From Paenibacillus agilis (GTDB taxonomy: Bacteria; Bacillota; Bacilli; Paenibacillales; Paenibacillaceae): DNA of 64,000 nt. Both the position numbers and the translations under genes were made by a program. The stretch is taken from the NCBI RefSeq assembly GCF_007786455.1, contig NZ_VNJK01000001.1:1634074-1698073 (forward strand). Reading direction: 5' to 3'. Below are positions 1-8,828 of the stretch, in pieces. The notes under the pieces are model-generated. The model was not told the origin of the DNA. It saw nothing but the letters and a program-made list of their open reading frames with translations, and did no database searches. The number at the start of each line of letters is the position of its first letter. Position 1 is the stretch's first letter.

Positions 1-14
1 TGATTGTTCACCAA
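1..14 (-). CDS. Start of a leftward gene running off the window (partial)
   Basis: On the minus strand an AAAAGGAGAT ribosome site (complement of 22-31) is followed about 8 nt later by TTG (14-12) and, in the same frame, GTG (11-9), then two Asn codons before the window ends. With the strong leftward promoter at 61-89 this looks like the beginning of a gene whose body lies outside. Too little is visible to say anything about the product. The start codon choice (TTG or GTG) is open. Confidence 0.35.
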
Positions 15-37
15 GTTCGAATCTCCTTTTTGATATC

Positions 38-189
38 TATCGAATGTTATTCCAGATTAAAATATAATGATAATAAATGGTAATGTCAATTGTTTTGTTT
101 GTACTGATTTTGTAGGAAAAGATAGATTACCTATTAGGTTCGTATCTATCTTTCGATCAATATCGAATGTTATTTCAGATTAGAATATA
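38..189. repeat. 29-bp direct repeat, two copies (38-66 and 161-189)
   Basis: Positions 38-66 and 161-189 carry the same 29 bases with two differences (C/T and A/G). Looser similarity extends some 20 bases to the left of each copy. Each copy contains the small dyad GAAT-GTT-ATTC. The left copy overlaps the -10 box and initially transcribed region of the leftward promoter, so the repeat may be an operator. The right copy overlaps the end of the 56-codon leftward ORF. A simple local duplication is the alternative. Confidence 0.6.
61..89 (-). promoter_or_regulatory. Leftward sigma-A promoter
   Basis: Read on the minus strand, TTGACA (complement of 84-89), a 17-nt spacer and TATATT (complement of 61-66) form a near-consensus vegetative promoter. 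Transcription would start around 54 and run into the leftward start at 14-9. The spacer contains ATAATGATAAT, which resembles half of a Fur-type box; that reading is inference. Confidence 0.7.
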
Positions 190-340
190 CTGTAATGGTG
201 ATTCTTGCTACTGTTAAGTGCTGAGATACTGCAAATTCTGTTCGTTGTGAATTTTTGTCGGCAAATAGTTTGTATAGAGCAGTGACTGGAAGTACACGTC
301 TTTTTGCATTGAAAATACTGGATTTAAATTGCTTGATCAT
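170..340 (-). CDS. Possible 56-aa basic protein, unknown function
   Basis: A complete minus-strand ORF starts with ATG at 340-338 and ends with TAA at 172-170. It is preceded by AGAGGTG five to six nt upstream, a good ribosome site. The product begins MIKQFKSSIFNAKRR and is rich in Lys/Arg in its first third, with no obvious membrane segment or motif. Its last codons lie in one of the two 29-bp direct repeats, so the 3' end may have been shaped by a duplication. I do not recognise the family. It could be a real small gene, a decayed remnant, or chance; the ribosome site is the main argument for reality. Confidence 0.4.
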   Translation of the reverse strand: MIKQFKSSIFNAKRRVLPVTALYKLFADKNSQRTEFAVSQHLTVARITITVYSNLK

Positions 341-516
341 GATAACACCTCTCTTCGGTACTCATCTAATGTCTATTTCGATGTCTGTGATAATTAATTT
401 AATGGCAATTCCTGTATCTGTCAAGTGGCTTTCATGAAGTTTAAATAAGAAAATGGTATACTTATAGTAAGTCCCTAATTTTTGGGGAGCAGGATAAGAA
501 GAGTGAGGGATTTTTG

Positions 517-798
517 ATGAGTGTGCAAAATGAAGTACATATTGTGTCAGCGCAAATGAAAACAGATGCGGAAGGTGCATACCTTGGGACGGTTGTTTTC
601 AAGCTTGAAGGCTACCAGCATCCGTATGAATTAACGGTGTTTAGCAAGAAGGGGAAAGAGTGGGATTATAGTCTTCATTATACGTCTGATAGTGGTGGGG
701 AAGAAGAATTATTGAAGTTAGATGAACGTTTGGAAGAAGATGATGACTTGTTCGATACATTATTGGAAGCGGCACTACAAGCAAGCGAAACAATATAA
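517..798 (+). CDS. Small acidic conserved-type protein, unknown function
   Basis: A 93-residue protein, read from ATG 517 (a TTG one codon upstream is also possible) behind a GTGAGGGA ribosome site. The first half alternates hydrophobic and polar residues as in beta strands (EVHIVSAQ, GTVVFKLEGY). The C-terminal third is strongly acidic (ERLEEDDDLFDTLLEAALQ) and helical in appearance. There is no signal peptide or membrane segment, so it is probably cytosolic. A TATACT-like -10 lies near 457-462. It is monocistronic, closed by a terminator at 808-847. No function can be assigned. Confidence 0.8.
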   Translation: MSVQNEVHIVSAQMKTDAEGAYLGTVVFKLEGYQHPYELTVFSKKGKEWDYSLHYTSDSGGEEELLKLDERLEEDDDLFDTLLEAALQASETI

Positions 799-807
799 TT
801 ATAACTC

Positions 808-847
808 AAGGGTTGTTTACCGTTTAGAGGGTAAACGCCCTTTTTTT
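808..847 (+). terminator. Rho-independent terminator
   Basis: A hairpin with arms GGGTTGTTTACC and GGGTAAACGCCC (7-nt loop) is followed by seven T. It ends the small acidic protein gene. Confidence 0.85.
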
Positions 848-889
848 ATGTAATATCGAGTGAAAAATGATTAAATGCATTAAAACCGA

Positions 890-918
890 TTTACATACTA
901 GGAAATAGCGTATATATT
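890..918 (+). promoter_or_regulatory. Sigma-A promoter of the ABC importer operon
   Basis: TTTACA at 890-895, a 17-nt spacer and TATATT at 913-918, about 70 nt upstream of the lipoprotein start codon. Confidence 0.6.
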
Positions 919-985
919 ATTGTCTAATAGTTGTGCGGAAAATGTTGGTTACAAGCACGCTAATTATTTAAAAGGGGATGTTGAG

Positions 986-2125
986 ATGGGGACAACGTTG
1001 AGACGAGGACGTATGTGGGGAATACTTACTGCAATTCTATGCTTTTCTATCATTATTTCTGCGTGCGGGATTAAATCGGCAGGACAGACGACAGCCGGGA
1101 GTGAGGCCGGAAAGACACAAACAACTGCACCTGCAAATAATCAGGAAGAAAATAAAGACGATAAGGTTAAGGATCTTAAAGGAAAGCGGATTGCGCTTGT
1201 TATGGAATTAAATACAGGGACGTTCTCGCAGCAATATGCTGAAGGTGTTAAGGAAGAAGTGGAGCGATTTGGTGGAGAGTTGACAGTATTTGTCGCTGAA
1301 CGAGATAAATCTAAGATGGCTACATACGTAAATATGGCTGTGAATCAGAAATTTGATGGTATTTTAACGGATCACGGCACACCAGAAGCATTGACAAAAG
1401 GAATTAAAAAGGCACAGGAAAATAATATTCCTGTCGTTGCCTTCGACGCACTATTAGACATTCCAGGTGTAACGGTCCTCGAACAAGGGGATGAGAAAAT
1501 GGCTGAGTTGACATTGGAGCAGCTGGCAGCAGATGCCGGTGGAAAAGGAAATATCGTGAAAATCTGGGTAGCTGGCTTTGCTCCAATGGAACGTCGTCAG
1601 ACGGCGTATGCAGCTTTCCAACAAAAGTATCCGGAAATTAAAGAGATTGCTGCATTTGGTGCTGCATCCAGCAGTACAGCATTGGATACACAAGCTAAGA
1701 TGGAGGCTATTTTAAAGCAGTATCCTAATAAGGGTGACATTACAGCAGTTTGGGCTGCCTGGGATGAATTCGCCAAAGGTGCTTCACGAGCGATCAAGCA
1801 AGCAGGCCGTGATGAAATCAAAGTATATGGCATCGACATGAGTGATGAGGATTTGCAAATGCTTCAAGATCCGACTAGCCCATGGATAGCAACGGCTGCT
1901 GTAGATCCAAAAGACATTGGCCGCGTACAAGCTCGTTATCTTTATCAAAAGCTGTACGGTGAAAAAACAGAAGATCGTGTTGTTCTTGAACCGATATTTG
2001 TACAGCGAGATGATTTGCCAAAAGACAAACAAGTATCAACAAATGAGCTAGGACAGTATGTACAAGGGTGGAGCGGCAGTAAGCAAGGTGAGAAAGAATG
2101 GATGAAATTGTATAAATACAAATAA
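986..2125 (+). CDS. Sugar-type ABC importer substrate-binding lipoprotein
   Basis: A 379-residue periplasmic-binding-protein-fold protein (Peripla_BP_4 / ribose-binding type). The frame is open 22 codons further up, but ATG 986 has an AAAAGGGGAT ribosome site and puts the signal peptide at the N-terminus: positively charged residues, a hydrophobic stretch (ILTAILCFSIIIS) and a lipobox ending SAC near residue 32, so it is anchored to the membrane outer face. The mature part starts with a Thr/Gln/Lys-rich linker, then RIALVMELNTGTFSQQ, typical of domain I. The downstream double ATPase and single permease make a complete CUT2-like importer. The ligand cannot be told from sequence: sugar, AI-2 or nucleoside are all possible. 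Confidence 0.88.
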   Translation: MGTTLRRGRMWGILTAILCFSIIISACGIKSAGQTTAGSEAGKTQTTAPANNQEENKDDKVKDLKGKRIALVMELNTGTFSQQYAEGVKEEVERFGGELTVFVAERDKSKMATYVNMAVNQKFDGILTDHGTPEALTKGIKKAQENNIPVVAFDALLDIPGVTVLEQGDEKMAELTLEQLAADAGGKGNIVKIWVAGFAPMERRQTAYAAFQQKYPEIKEIAAFGAASSSTALDTQAKMEAILKQYPNKGDITAVWAAWDEFAKGASRAIKQAGRDEIKVYGIDMSDEDLQMLQDPTSPWIATAAVDPKDIGRVQARYLYQKLYGEKTEDRVVLEPIFVQRDDLPKDKQVSTNELGQYVQGWSGSKQGEKEWMKLYKYK

Positions 2126-2155
2126 GTTCCAACATACAGCAAAGGTGGGACTGAT

Positions 2156-3751
2156 ATGACGCTGTCAACACAATATGCAACAGAATCTTCTCCCACTGTT
2201 GCATATAAGGAGCAAAGAAGCGAGTGTGATATGGATATCCCTCGCTCCTTATTACGCATGGTGGGTATAGAAAAGAGTTTTAATGGGATACCGACACTAA
2301 AGCAGGTTGATTTTGAAGCTTACAGCGGAGAGATTCATGCATTATTGGGAGCAAATGGGGCTGGGAAGAGCACGCTGATGAATGTGCTCTCCGGCGCCTA
2401 TTCTTCTGATGCAGGCCATATTGAGCTCCACGGTATGAAACTTCAGATTGATCAGCCGAAAGACGCTCGCAGTGTGGGGATTTACTGTGTTTATCAAGAA
2501 GTGGATACAGCTCTTGTCCCACAATTAACTGTCGCAGAAAATATTATGCTGGATCAAATGGCAAAAGACACCGCATCGTGGTGGGTCAGTCCTGCACATC
2601 AGTATCGGCAAGCGGCTGTTGCATGTGCTAAGCTCGGGGTCGAGCTGCCACTAACGAAACTTGTGTCGGAGCTTTCATTGGCAGAGAAGCAGATGGTTCT
2701 CATTGCAAGGACGCTTGTGGAGCAGGCCAAAGTAGTTATTTTTGATGAACCTACAGCACCGCTTAGTCAGGAAGAGGCTGTACGACTGTTTGCTGTTATG
2801 CAGCTGATGAAAGAACAAGGGCTGGTCGTCATTTTTATATCTCATCGTTTGCCTGAAGTATTTGCCATTTGCGATCGGATTACCGTTATGAGAGATGGGG
2901 TTAGGGTATACACCGATCATGTGGCGAGGACATCCATACAGGATGTCGTCGGTCATATGCTTGGACGTACACTTGCAGAGCAGGTGCCGAAGCAAGTCGT
3001 ACCGATTGGAGATATAGTTCTGGAAGCGAAAAACCTTGTAGCTGGTAATAGAGTTCGTGGTGTTAATCTTGCGGCTCGTAAAGGCGAGATAGTAGCCGTG
3101 GTTGGTATCGTTGGGGCAGGGAAAACCGAGACTTCAAGATTGCTGACGGGTGTGGATCAGATAGAACAAGGGTCCATTTCTATTAAAGGACAATCGGTTC
3201 GGTTTAAGGAACCTGCAGATGCGATCGCCAAAGGAGTAGTACTTGTACCTGAAGAGCGGCGCAAACAAGGGCTTGTTGTGCATGAATCGGTGGAGACCAA
3301 TCTTAGTCTTCCCATACTAAAACGACTGTCGAACTGGAGCGGGTGGCTCAACGGCAAAATAGAGCGTCAACTTGCTGCAGAAATAGTCGAAAAACTTCGA
3401 ATTAAAACAGCATCCGTGCAGACACTGGTTCAATATTTGAGCGGTGGAAATCAACAAAAAATAGCAATCGGAAAATGGCTGGAATCCGGTGCGGATGTAT
3501 ACGTATTTGATGAGCCTACTAAAGGTGTTGATGTTGGTGCCAAAGAGGATATATTCCAAATTATCGGCGGATTAGCAAAGCAGGGGCATGCTATTCTGTA
3601 CTTTACTTGCGAATTTGCAGAAGCGATAGGGATTGCAGATCGAATTCTTGTGATGTGTGACGGTAAGATTGTTCAAGAATTTGATCGACAAGCCGCGACC
3701 CAAGAACAACTCTTGTTCTACGCTAGCGCCGGCAAAGAAGGGGAGCTATAA
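2156..3751 (+). CDS. Sugar-type ABC importer ATPase, two nucleotide-binding domains
   Basis: This 531-residue protein has the RbsA/MglA layout of two fused ATPase domains. Domain 1 has Walker A GANGAGKST near residue 65, the signature LSLAEKQ and Walker B VVIFDEP. Domain 2 has an altered Walker A (GIVGAGKTE), signature LSGGNQQ and VYVFDEP, as usual in this family where the second site is degenerate. ATG 2156 follows AAAGGTGGGA; the next ATG (2231) lies just before the conserved domain and would remove a non-conserved 25-residue leader. It energises import with the lipoprotein upstream and the permease three nt downstream. Confidence 0.9.
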   Translation: MTLSTQYATESSPTVAYKEQRSECDMDIPRSLLRMVGIEKSFNGIPTLKQVDFEAYSGEIHALLGANGAGKSTLMNVLSGAYSSDAGHIELHGMKLQIDQPKDARSVGIYCVYQEVDTALVPQLTVAENIMLDQMAKDTASWWVSPAHQYRQAAVACAKLGVELPLTKLVSELSLAEKQMVLIARTLVEQAKVVIFDEPTAPLSQEEAVRLFAVMQLMKEQGLVVIFISHRLPEVFAICDRITVMRDGVRVYTDHVARTSIQDVVGHMLGRTLAEQVPKQVVPIGDIVLEAKNLVAGNRVRGVNLAARKGEIVAVVGIVGAGKTETSRLLTGVDQIEQGSISIKGQSVRFKEPADAIAKGVVLVPEERRKQGLVVHESVETNLSLPILKRLSNWSGWLNGKIERQLAAEIVEKLRIKTASVQTLVQYLSGGNQQKIAIGKWLESGADVYVFDEPTKGVDVGAKEDIFQIIGGLAKQGHAILYFTCEFAEAIGIADRILVMCDGKIVQEFDRQAATQEQLLFYASAGKEGEL

Positions 3752-3753
3752 GC

Positions 3754-4773
3754 ATGGAAGCAGGTATCAAACACAAACTGTTGCACTTTTTATTCCGTTA
3801 TGGAGCAATTTTTGTAGTCATTGGCGTGTTTATTTATTTTTCGCTGCGGTTGGATAATTTTTTGACGGCATCTAATATTGGGGATATTATGGCCTCCATA
3901 TCGATCGTCACCTTTGTTGCGCTGGGTGTTACTTTTTCACTTATTGTGGATGGATTTGATTTGTCAGTAGGCTCTACGGTTTCACTTACTACCGTTGTAA
4001 CCGCATCGATGATGGTTTGGTATGAAATGCCGATGCTCGTCGTAATTGGAGTACCACTCTTAATTGGTGCATTGGTAGGTTTGTTGAACGCACTTTTTAT
4101 TATTAAATTTCGTATTCCCGATCTATTAGCGACGCTAGCGGTAATGTACATTATTGCAGGTATTCACAAGACTTATACTAAAGGTTACTCTATTAATGAC
4201 CATATGTTATTCCCTGACGGCTCCAAAGCGCCAGGTGTCATTTCAACGTCGTTCCAGACGATTGGTCAGGGAGAGTTTTATATCGGCAGCTTTACAGTTC
4301 CTATACCTGTAATTTTCATGCTGTTGGCCATTGTGGCCGCGCATTTACTATTGCGCTATACTCGTTTCGGCAGACAGCTATACATGACTGGTGGAAATCG
4401 TGAGGCAGCGCGTTTATCGGGTATTCGAGTCAATCGGATTCGGACACTTGCGTATGTCATTTCAGGGGTTTGTGCTGCAATTGGTGGTATTTTATTTACA
4501 TCAAGAGTAGGAACAGGGGAAATTGATGCTGGTGCACCGCTTTTGATGGAGGCGGTTGCGGCCGTATTTGTTGGCTTTTCTGTTTTTGGAGCAGGGAAGC
4601 CGAATGTATTTGGGACTTTTGTAGGTGCATTACTAATAGGTGTGTTAGTTAACGGGTTGACGATGATGAACTTGCAATACTACACGCATGATATTATTAA
4701 GGGAACTGTTCTCGTGCTGGCTCTTTCGATTACGTTTTATGTTGTAAATCGAGGACGCTCTTCTTCATCGTAA
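3754..4773 (+). CDS. Sugar-type ABC importer permease
   Basis: A 339-residue integral membrane protein with about eight to ten hydrophobic segments, of the BPD_transp_2 (RbsC-like) family. Recognisable parts are GVTFSLIVDGFDLSVGS (the conserved loop that follows the third segment), GNREAARLSGI (the cytoplasmic coupling region that meets the ATPase) and the glycine-rich AVAAVFVGFSVFGAGKPN. It begins two bases after the ATPase stop codon, so the two are translationally coupled. It would form a homodimeric channel. Gene order lipoprotein-ATPase-permease is complete, with no regulator or catabolic enzyme beside it to reveal the substrate. Confidence 0.9.
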   Translation: MEAGIKHKLLHFLFRYGAIFVVIGVFIYFSLRLDNFLTASNIGDIMASISIVTFVALGVTFSLIVDGFDLSVGSTVSLTTVVTASMMVWYEMPMLVVIGVPLLIGALVGLLNALFIIKFRIPDLLATLAVMYIIAGIHKTYTKGYSINDHMLFPDGSKAPGVISTSFQTIGQGEFYIGSFTVPIPVIFMLLAIVAAHLLLRYTRFGRQLYMTGGNREAARLSGIRVNRIRTLAYVISGVCAAIGGILFTSRVGTGEIDAGAPLLMEAVAAVFVGFSVFGAGKPNVFGTFVGALLIGVLVNGLTMMNLQYYTHDIIKGTVLVLALSITFYVVNRGRSSSS

Positions 4774-4952
4774 TTGTAAGATTGCTGTCACATCGCTACT
4801 TGCAATTGATCAAATGGTATATTACTATAAATTTGTTCCAGATGCACTATTACATGCTAAGGGACTTCGTATAGGATATACTCATGTATATTTTTATAGG
4901 AACTAGTGTAAACAATGGATAACCACATACTTGAATCGGGAGGTGAGCATAC

Positions 4953-5225
4953 ATGAACAAGTCCGAATTGATTACGGAAGTCGTTGAGTCGACCGAACTT
5001 TCTAAGAAAGATGTAACAAAAGTTGTAGACGCAGTATTCGAAGCGATTTCTACTGCTCTGCAAGAGGGCGATAAGGTTCAGTTGGTAGGCTTCGGTAACT
5101 TCGAGGTTCGTGAGCGTTCCGCTCGTAAGGGCCGTAACCCGCAAACGGGTGAAGAGATCGAGATCCCTGCTAGCAAGATCCCTGCGTTCAAACCAGGCAA
5201 AGCGTTGAAGGAAGGCATCAAATAA
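4953..5225 (+). CDS. hup: DNA-binding protein HU
   Basis: A 90-residue HU, the standard length. It opens [18 protein letters not shown], contains the [13 protein letters not shown] beta-arm start and the arm tip RNPQTGEEI, and ends in [13 protein letters not shown]. It bends and compacts DNA as a dimer. The start ATG follows GGGAGGTGA. The codons are strongly biased to well-translated forms, as expected for an abundant protein. In B. subtilis the equivalent gene (hbs) stands upstream of folE and mtrB; here folE is absent and mtrB follows directly. Confidence 0.97.
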   Translation: MNKSELITEVVESTELSKKDVTKVVDAVFEAISTALQEGDKVQLVGFGNFEVRERSARKGRNPQTGEEIEIPASKIPAFKPGKALKEGIK

Positions 5226-5251
5226 GCTTTTACATAGGAATGTCTTTGCTC

Positions 5252-5280
5252 AGCCGTGACGAATGTCACGGCTTACTTTA
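5252..5280 (+). terminator. Terminator-like hairpin after HU
   Basis: AGCCGTGAC-GAAT-GTCACGGCT forms a perfect 9-bp stem followed by TACTTTAT. The T tract is weak, so some read-through into mtrB is likely. Confidence 0.6.
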
Positions 5281-5313
5281 TGTGTTACACTTATTCAATA
5301 AGGAGGGATTAAC

Positions 5314-5535
5314 GTGGAACAAACCGATTTTATTGTTATTAAGGCGAAAGAACAAGGGGTACAAGTTATCGGATTGACAAGAGGACAAGATACGAAGTTT
5401 CATCACACGGAGAAATTAGACAAAAACGAGGTTCTCATTGCACAATTCACGGATCATACATCTGCAATTAAGATTCGCGGCAAGGCTATGATTATGAGCA
5501 AGCATGGTACGGTTCATACAGATAAAGACGAATAG
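5314..5535 (+). CDS. mtrB: trp RNA-binding attenuation protein (TRAP)
   Basis: A 73-residue protein starting at GTG 5314 behind AAGGAGGG. The family forms an 11-subunit ring that, when loaded with tryptophan, binds eleven (G/U)AG triplets in RNA. Family features are visible: [20 protein letters not shown], the [12 protein letters not shown] segment, and [14 protein letters not shown], which carries RNA-contacting Lys/Arg residues. The target appears in this same window, at 15807-15859 upstream of trpD, with exactly eleven triplets. No anti-TRAP gene (rtpA) was seen. Confidence 0.95.
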   Translation: MEQTDFIVIKAKEQGVQVIGLTRGQDTKFHHTEKLDKNEVLIAQFTDHTSAIKIRGKAMIMSKHGTVHTDKDE

Positions 5536-5540
5536 AGTAA

Positions 5541-5563
5541 GGCAGGCATAGCCTGCTTTTTTT
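5541..5563 (+). terminator. Terminator after mtrB
   Basis: GCAGGC-ATA-GCCTGC followed by seven T. Confidence 0.75.
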
Positions 5564-5655
5564 CATTATAGAATGAGGTATGGACATAAGTTCGTCCGTC
5601 GACACTGTTAGTATATCTTGCGATGACTTAGTGGAAGACGAAAGGGTGTATATAG

Positions 5656-6222
5656 TTGCGTAGATGGCAAAAGGCACTCCGAATAACGACGATGTACGTA
5701 TTATGCGTCACTTCAGTAGTTTATGTTCTAGGGATTCTTTCCTCAGAGCGCAGCTTGCATGGCAATGAGCGGAGAACGATTCCAGTAATGAGTACAGTTA
5801 GTCCCATCAAGCATGTAACAGATGATGGGCTTGTAGATACGCTGCTCGCTCTGCCTACTCAATTACCTATTAGCCGTGTGCAATGGAGTGAACCGGGCGT
5901 ACTCTCACTGGACATCCGAGTAGCTTCTAGTATTCATCATCCAAGAATCATTTATGAAGAATTGTATCGTTGGCTACACTTTAGTTTCTATGAGACGGAT
6001 AATGTTAACCGTTTGGAATTGAGAGTCGTTATTGAAAATAAAGAGCGCCGTCAAAAGCAAATTCTTCTCGCATTGGATACACTTCGCAATCAAGTGACCG
6101 AATCCGATTTGAATGAGCTCGTCCGAAACGGACATCCACCTTCCATCCAAGCGATCAGAGCCATGCGGTTGAGTTATACAACATTGTGGACTGAACAATT
6201 TGGAGTGCGAGCGAAGCTATAA
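5656..6222 (+). CDS. Single-pass membrane protein, unknown function
   Basis: A 188-residue protein, most simply started at TTG 5656 behind GAAAGGGTG. The N-terminus is basic (RRWQKALRITTMY) and followed by one hydrophobic segment (VLCVTSVVYVLGILS), so the remaining 160 or so residues probably lie outside the membrane. That part is alpha/beta in appearance, without Cys or recognisable motifs. It lies between mtrB and hepS, a place with no counterpart in B. subtilis as I recall it. I do not recognise the family; a role linked to its neighbours is not implied. Confidence 0.75.
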   Translation: MRRWQKALRITTMYVLCVTSVVYVLGILSSERSLHGNERRTIPVMSTVSPIKHVTDDGLVDTLLALPTQLPISRVQWSEPGVLSLDIRVASSIHHPRIIYEELYRWLHFSFYETDNVNRLELRVVIENKERRQKQILLALDTLRNQVTESDLNELVRNGHPPSIQAIRAMRLSYTTLWTEQFGVRAKL

Positions 6223-6306
6223 AAAATATCACCGTCTTACTGACAATATGCTATAATAATCAAGATCACGACATCCAAAAGGATGAATGCATTCGGAGGC
6301 ACGAGG

Positions 6307-7137
6307 ATGAAAGGATATGCTATTCCGCAAGAAGTAAAGCGTTATGTCGCACATGACATGATTCAGGCGCACACGAAGCTGCCGTCGTTCGCGAATGAGC
6401 GGATAGCTTTGCTGTACGCCTTTTTGAAGCGGAACGAAGACAATCAGCAGTTTACGGAACGTATGGCAGCTGTGACGCTGCTTGTACAGCTTGGAATTGA
6501 CACGCACAATACGGTTGAATATGCGACCAGTTCCACCAGTGATCGAAATATGCGCTCTAGACAGCTCAAAGTGCTGGCAGGAGACTATTTTAGCAGTCGC
6601 TTTTATCAAATGTTAGCCGAAGCAGGACAAATTGAGGCGATTCAGCTGCTCAGTCGAGCAGTTTGTGAAGTAAATCGCTTGAAAATGACCGTAGCTGCTA
6701 GCGTGCGTGATGGTTCTATGAATCACAGCCGCTATTATGAGCATGCAGTGAAAATAAAACAGTGTTTGTTCCACGCTTTTAATGAATGGCTTAATCGTGC
6801 TGATGTTGAGTTATACGAGCAATTGCTTGATTTAATTAGTGAACGAGAAGTGATTCAAGAAGAGTTGGAGAATGTGAAGCAGCATGCTGTGGATTCTCAT
6901 AGTTGGACGTACTGGTTAGTTATGGAACATGCTTCATCCGCTCAGCGCAGTCGTTGGCAACATGAAGCTATTGTGCAACAAGAGTGGGATGAATTGCTGA
7001 GCCAATGCAGGCCAGAAGTGATCTTGCAAGAGAGAATGAAGTCTGTTGAAGAGCGATTGTCAATCGTATTAGGTACAATCGTGAGCGATACGCAGTCTTC
7101 TCTTGTAGAATCAATTGTTTCTGAACTAGCGATATAG
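6307..7137 (+). CDS. hepS: Heptaprenyl diphosphate synthase component I
   Basis: A 276-residue protein. ATG 6307 is chosen over the in-frame ATG 6283 because GGAGG at 6295-6299 sits seven nt in front of it. HepS is the small, non-catalytic partner of HepT; together they make the C35 side-chain precursor of menaquinone-7. Segments such as LKVLAGDYFSSRFYQMLAE and the all-helical composition match the HEPPP_synt_1 family. An extended -10 (TGCTATAAT, ending 6257) may drive it. The large gap to hepT (10304) is filled by four menaquinone genes, so both subunits can be made from one transcript. Confidence 0.85.
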   Translation: MKGYAIPQEVKRYVAHDMIQAHTKLPSFANERIALLYAFLKRNEDNQQFTERMAAVTLLVQLGIDTHNTVEYATSSTSDRNMRSRQLKVLAGDYFSSRFYQMLAEAGQIEAIQLLSRAVCEVNRLKMTVAASVRDGSMNHSRYYEHAVKIKQCLFHAFNEWLNRADVELYEQLLDLISEREVIQEELENVKQHAVDSHSWTYWLVMEHASSAQRSRWQHEAIVQQEWDELLSQCRPEVILQERMKSVEERLSIVLGTIVSDTQSSLVESIVSELAI

Positions 7138-7228
7138 GTTTAAATGTGCGTACAAGCTGCAGCTCAACGCCGTGAAGTGACGGATCAGTTGTAAAATAGG
7201 CGATGAAAGGACTAGGTGACGTGACGTG

Positions 7229-7963
7229 ATGACACATTCGCCGAAGGAAGGCAAAGCTAAAGAGCAACATGTACACGCGGTATTTGAAAATATCGCACCG
7301 AAATACGATGTGATGAACGATATCATAAGCTTCCGTCGCCACAAAGCATGGAGAACGTTCACGATGAAGAAGATGAACGTACAACGAGGTCAAACGGCTC
7401 TCGATTTATGCTGCGGTACTTGTGACTGGACGATCCAACTCGCACAAGCAACGGAAACGGGAGCTGTTTACGGTTTAGATTTTAGTGCGAATATGTTAGC
7501 TCACGGGAAGAACAAAGTAGACAAGCTAGGATTGGACAAGCAAATAACGCTTGTACAAGGTAATGCTATGGAACTTCCGTTTGAAGACAATACGTTTGAT
7601 TATGTGACGATTGGATTCGGCTTGAGGAATGTGCCTGACTACATGCAGGTTATTCGTGAGATGCGTCGAGTCGTCAAACCAGGTGGAAAAGTCGTTTGTT
7701 TAGAGACTTCCAAGCCTTCTACGCAGCCCTTTAAAGGTATTTATAATCTTTACTTCCAGAAGTTTATGCCGATGTTAGGTAAATTGGTTGCGAAGCGATA
7801 TGAACAATACCAGTGGCTGTCAGAATCCCAGGCTTCATTCCCTGACCATATACAATTGGCCCGTATGTTTGAGGAAGCGGGATTGGAGAGAGTTGAAGTG
7901 AAGCCATTCTTTATGGGTGTAGCTGCGCTTCATATGGGGACGAAGGGGAACGAGCATGTTTAA
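7229..7963 (+). CDS. menG: Demethylmenaquinone methyltransferase
   Basis: A 244-residue SAM-dependent methyltransferase of the UbiE/MenG family. [17 protein letters not shown] near the N-terminus is the family signature, [15 protein letters not shown] is the SAM-binding motif I, and [18 protein letters not shown] is the second signature. It performs the last step of menaquinone synthesis, C-methylation of the ring. ATG 7229 is preferred to GTG 7226. The gene overlaps the following prenyltransferase by eight bases. Confidence 0.93.
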   Translation: MTHSPKEGKAKEQHVHAVFENIAPKYDVMNDIISFRRHKAWRTFTMKKMNVQRGQTALDLCCGTCDWTIQLAQATETGAVYGLDFSANMLAHGKNKVDKLGLDKQITLVQGNAMELPFEDNTFDYVTIGFGLRNVPDYMQVIREMRRVVKPGGKVVCLETSKPSTQPFKGIYNLYFQKFMPMLGKLVAKRYEQYQWLSESQASFPDHIQLARMFEEAGLERVEVKPFFMGVAALHMGTKGNEHV

Positions 7964-8828
7964 TAAAATAAAAATAATTCTTGAAATGATCAAGTTCGAG
8001 CATACGCTTTTTGCACTGCCATTTGCGTTTATGGGCTCTATTCTAGGCGCGATGACCTTACAAAGCAGAATGCCGAGCTGGACAGAGATTGGTTGGGTTT
8101 TAGTTGCTATGATTGGCGCACGCAGTGCTGCTATGGCGTTGAATCGTGTTATTGATGCAGCGTACGATGCGAAAAATCCTCGTACAGCCAATCGAGCGAT
8201 TCCAGCCGGATTGTTAAAGTTTGGTGAAGTAATCGTATTTACAATTGTTTCGTTTGGATTATTAATATGGGCAGCCTATGAGTTACAGCCATTATCCTTT
8301 GTATTATTACCTATTGCTGTGTTTATGCTCGTATTTTATTCGTTTACGAAGCGCTTTACTTGGCTCTGTCATGTTATTCTCGGGTTTACAATTGCACTTG
8401 CACCGCTTGGTGGCTGGGTTGCGGTAACGAATGTCATCGATTGGACAGCAATGGTCTTTTTCTTGACAGTTGCTTTTTGGACGGCAGGGTTTGATATTGT
8501 GTATGCATGTCAAGACTATGAATTCGACAAGAAGGCAGGCTTACACTCCATTCCTGTTCGATTTGGTATTGCAAGATCGCTTATGATTGCTCGAGGTTTT
8601 CATATTGTAACAGCAGTCGGGTTCATATCGTTAACGTTTATGACTGAGCTGAGCTGGTTGTATCTCATTGGTACATTAATTGCTGCAGGCTTGATGATTT
8701 ATGAGCATCTTATCGTGAAGCCGAATGATTTGACACGCTTGAACACTGCATTTTTCACCATGAATGGTGTGCTCAGTGTCGTCGTGTTCGTGTTTAGTTT
8801 ACTTGACTTGGTGGTGCTGCGTTCATGA
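7956..8828 (+). CDS. UbiA-family prenyltransferase (MqnP-like)
   Basis: A 290-residue polytopic membrane protein of the UbiA superfamily. The first Asp-rich motif is visible as [15 protein letters not shown] (NxxxDxxxD) and the second as [16 protein letters not shown] (DxxxD). These bind the prenyl diphosphate through Mg2+. Neighbours UbiX-like and MqnA argue that it attaches the heptaprenyl chain to the 6-naphthoate intermediate of the futalosine pathway (MqnP) rather than acting as 4-hydroxybenzoate transferase; that is inference from context. It overlaps the next gene by four bases. Confidence 0.87.
   Translation: MFNKIKIILEMIKFEHTLFALPFAFMGSILGAMTLQSRMPSWTEIGWVLVAMIGARSAAMALNRVIDAAYDAKNPRTANRAIPAGLLKFGEVIVFTIVSFGLLIWAAYELQPLSFVLLPIAVFMLVFYSFTKRFTWLCHVILGFTIALAPLGGWVAVTNVIDWTAMVFFLTVAFWTAGFDIVYACQDYEFDKKAGLHSIPVRFGIARSLMIARGFHIVTAVGFISLTFMTELSWLYLIGTLIAAGLMIYEHLIVKPNDLTRLNTAFFTMNGVLSVVVFVFSLLDLVVLRS

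Noticed and set aside
255..437. 60-codon rightward ORF
   Set aside because: No ribosome site, overlaps the leftward ORF 170-340 and AT-rich regulatory DNA.
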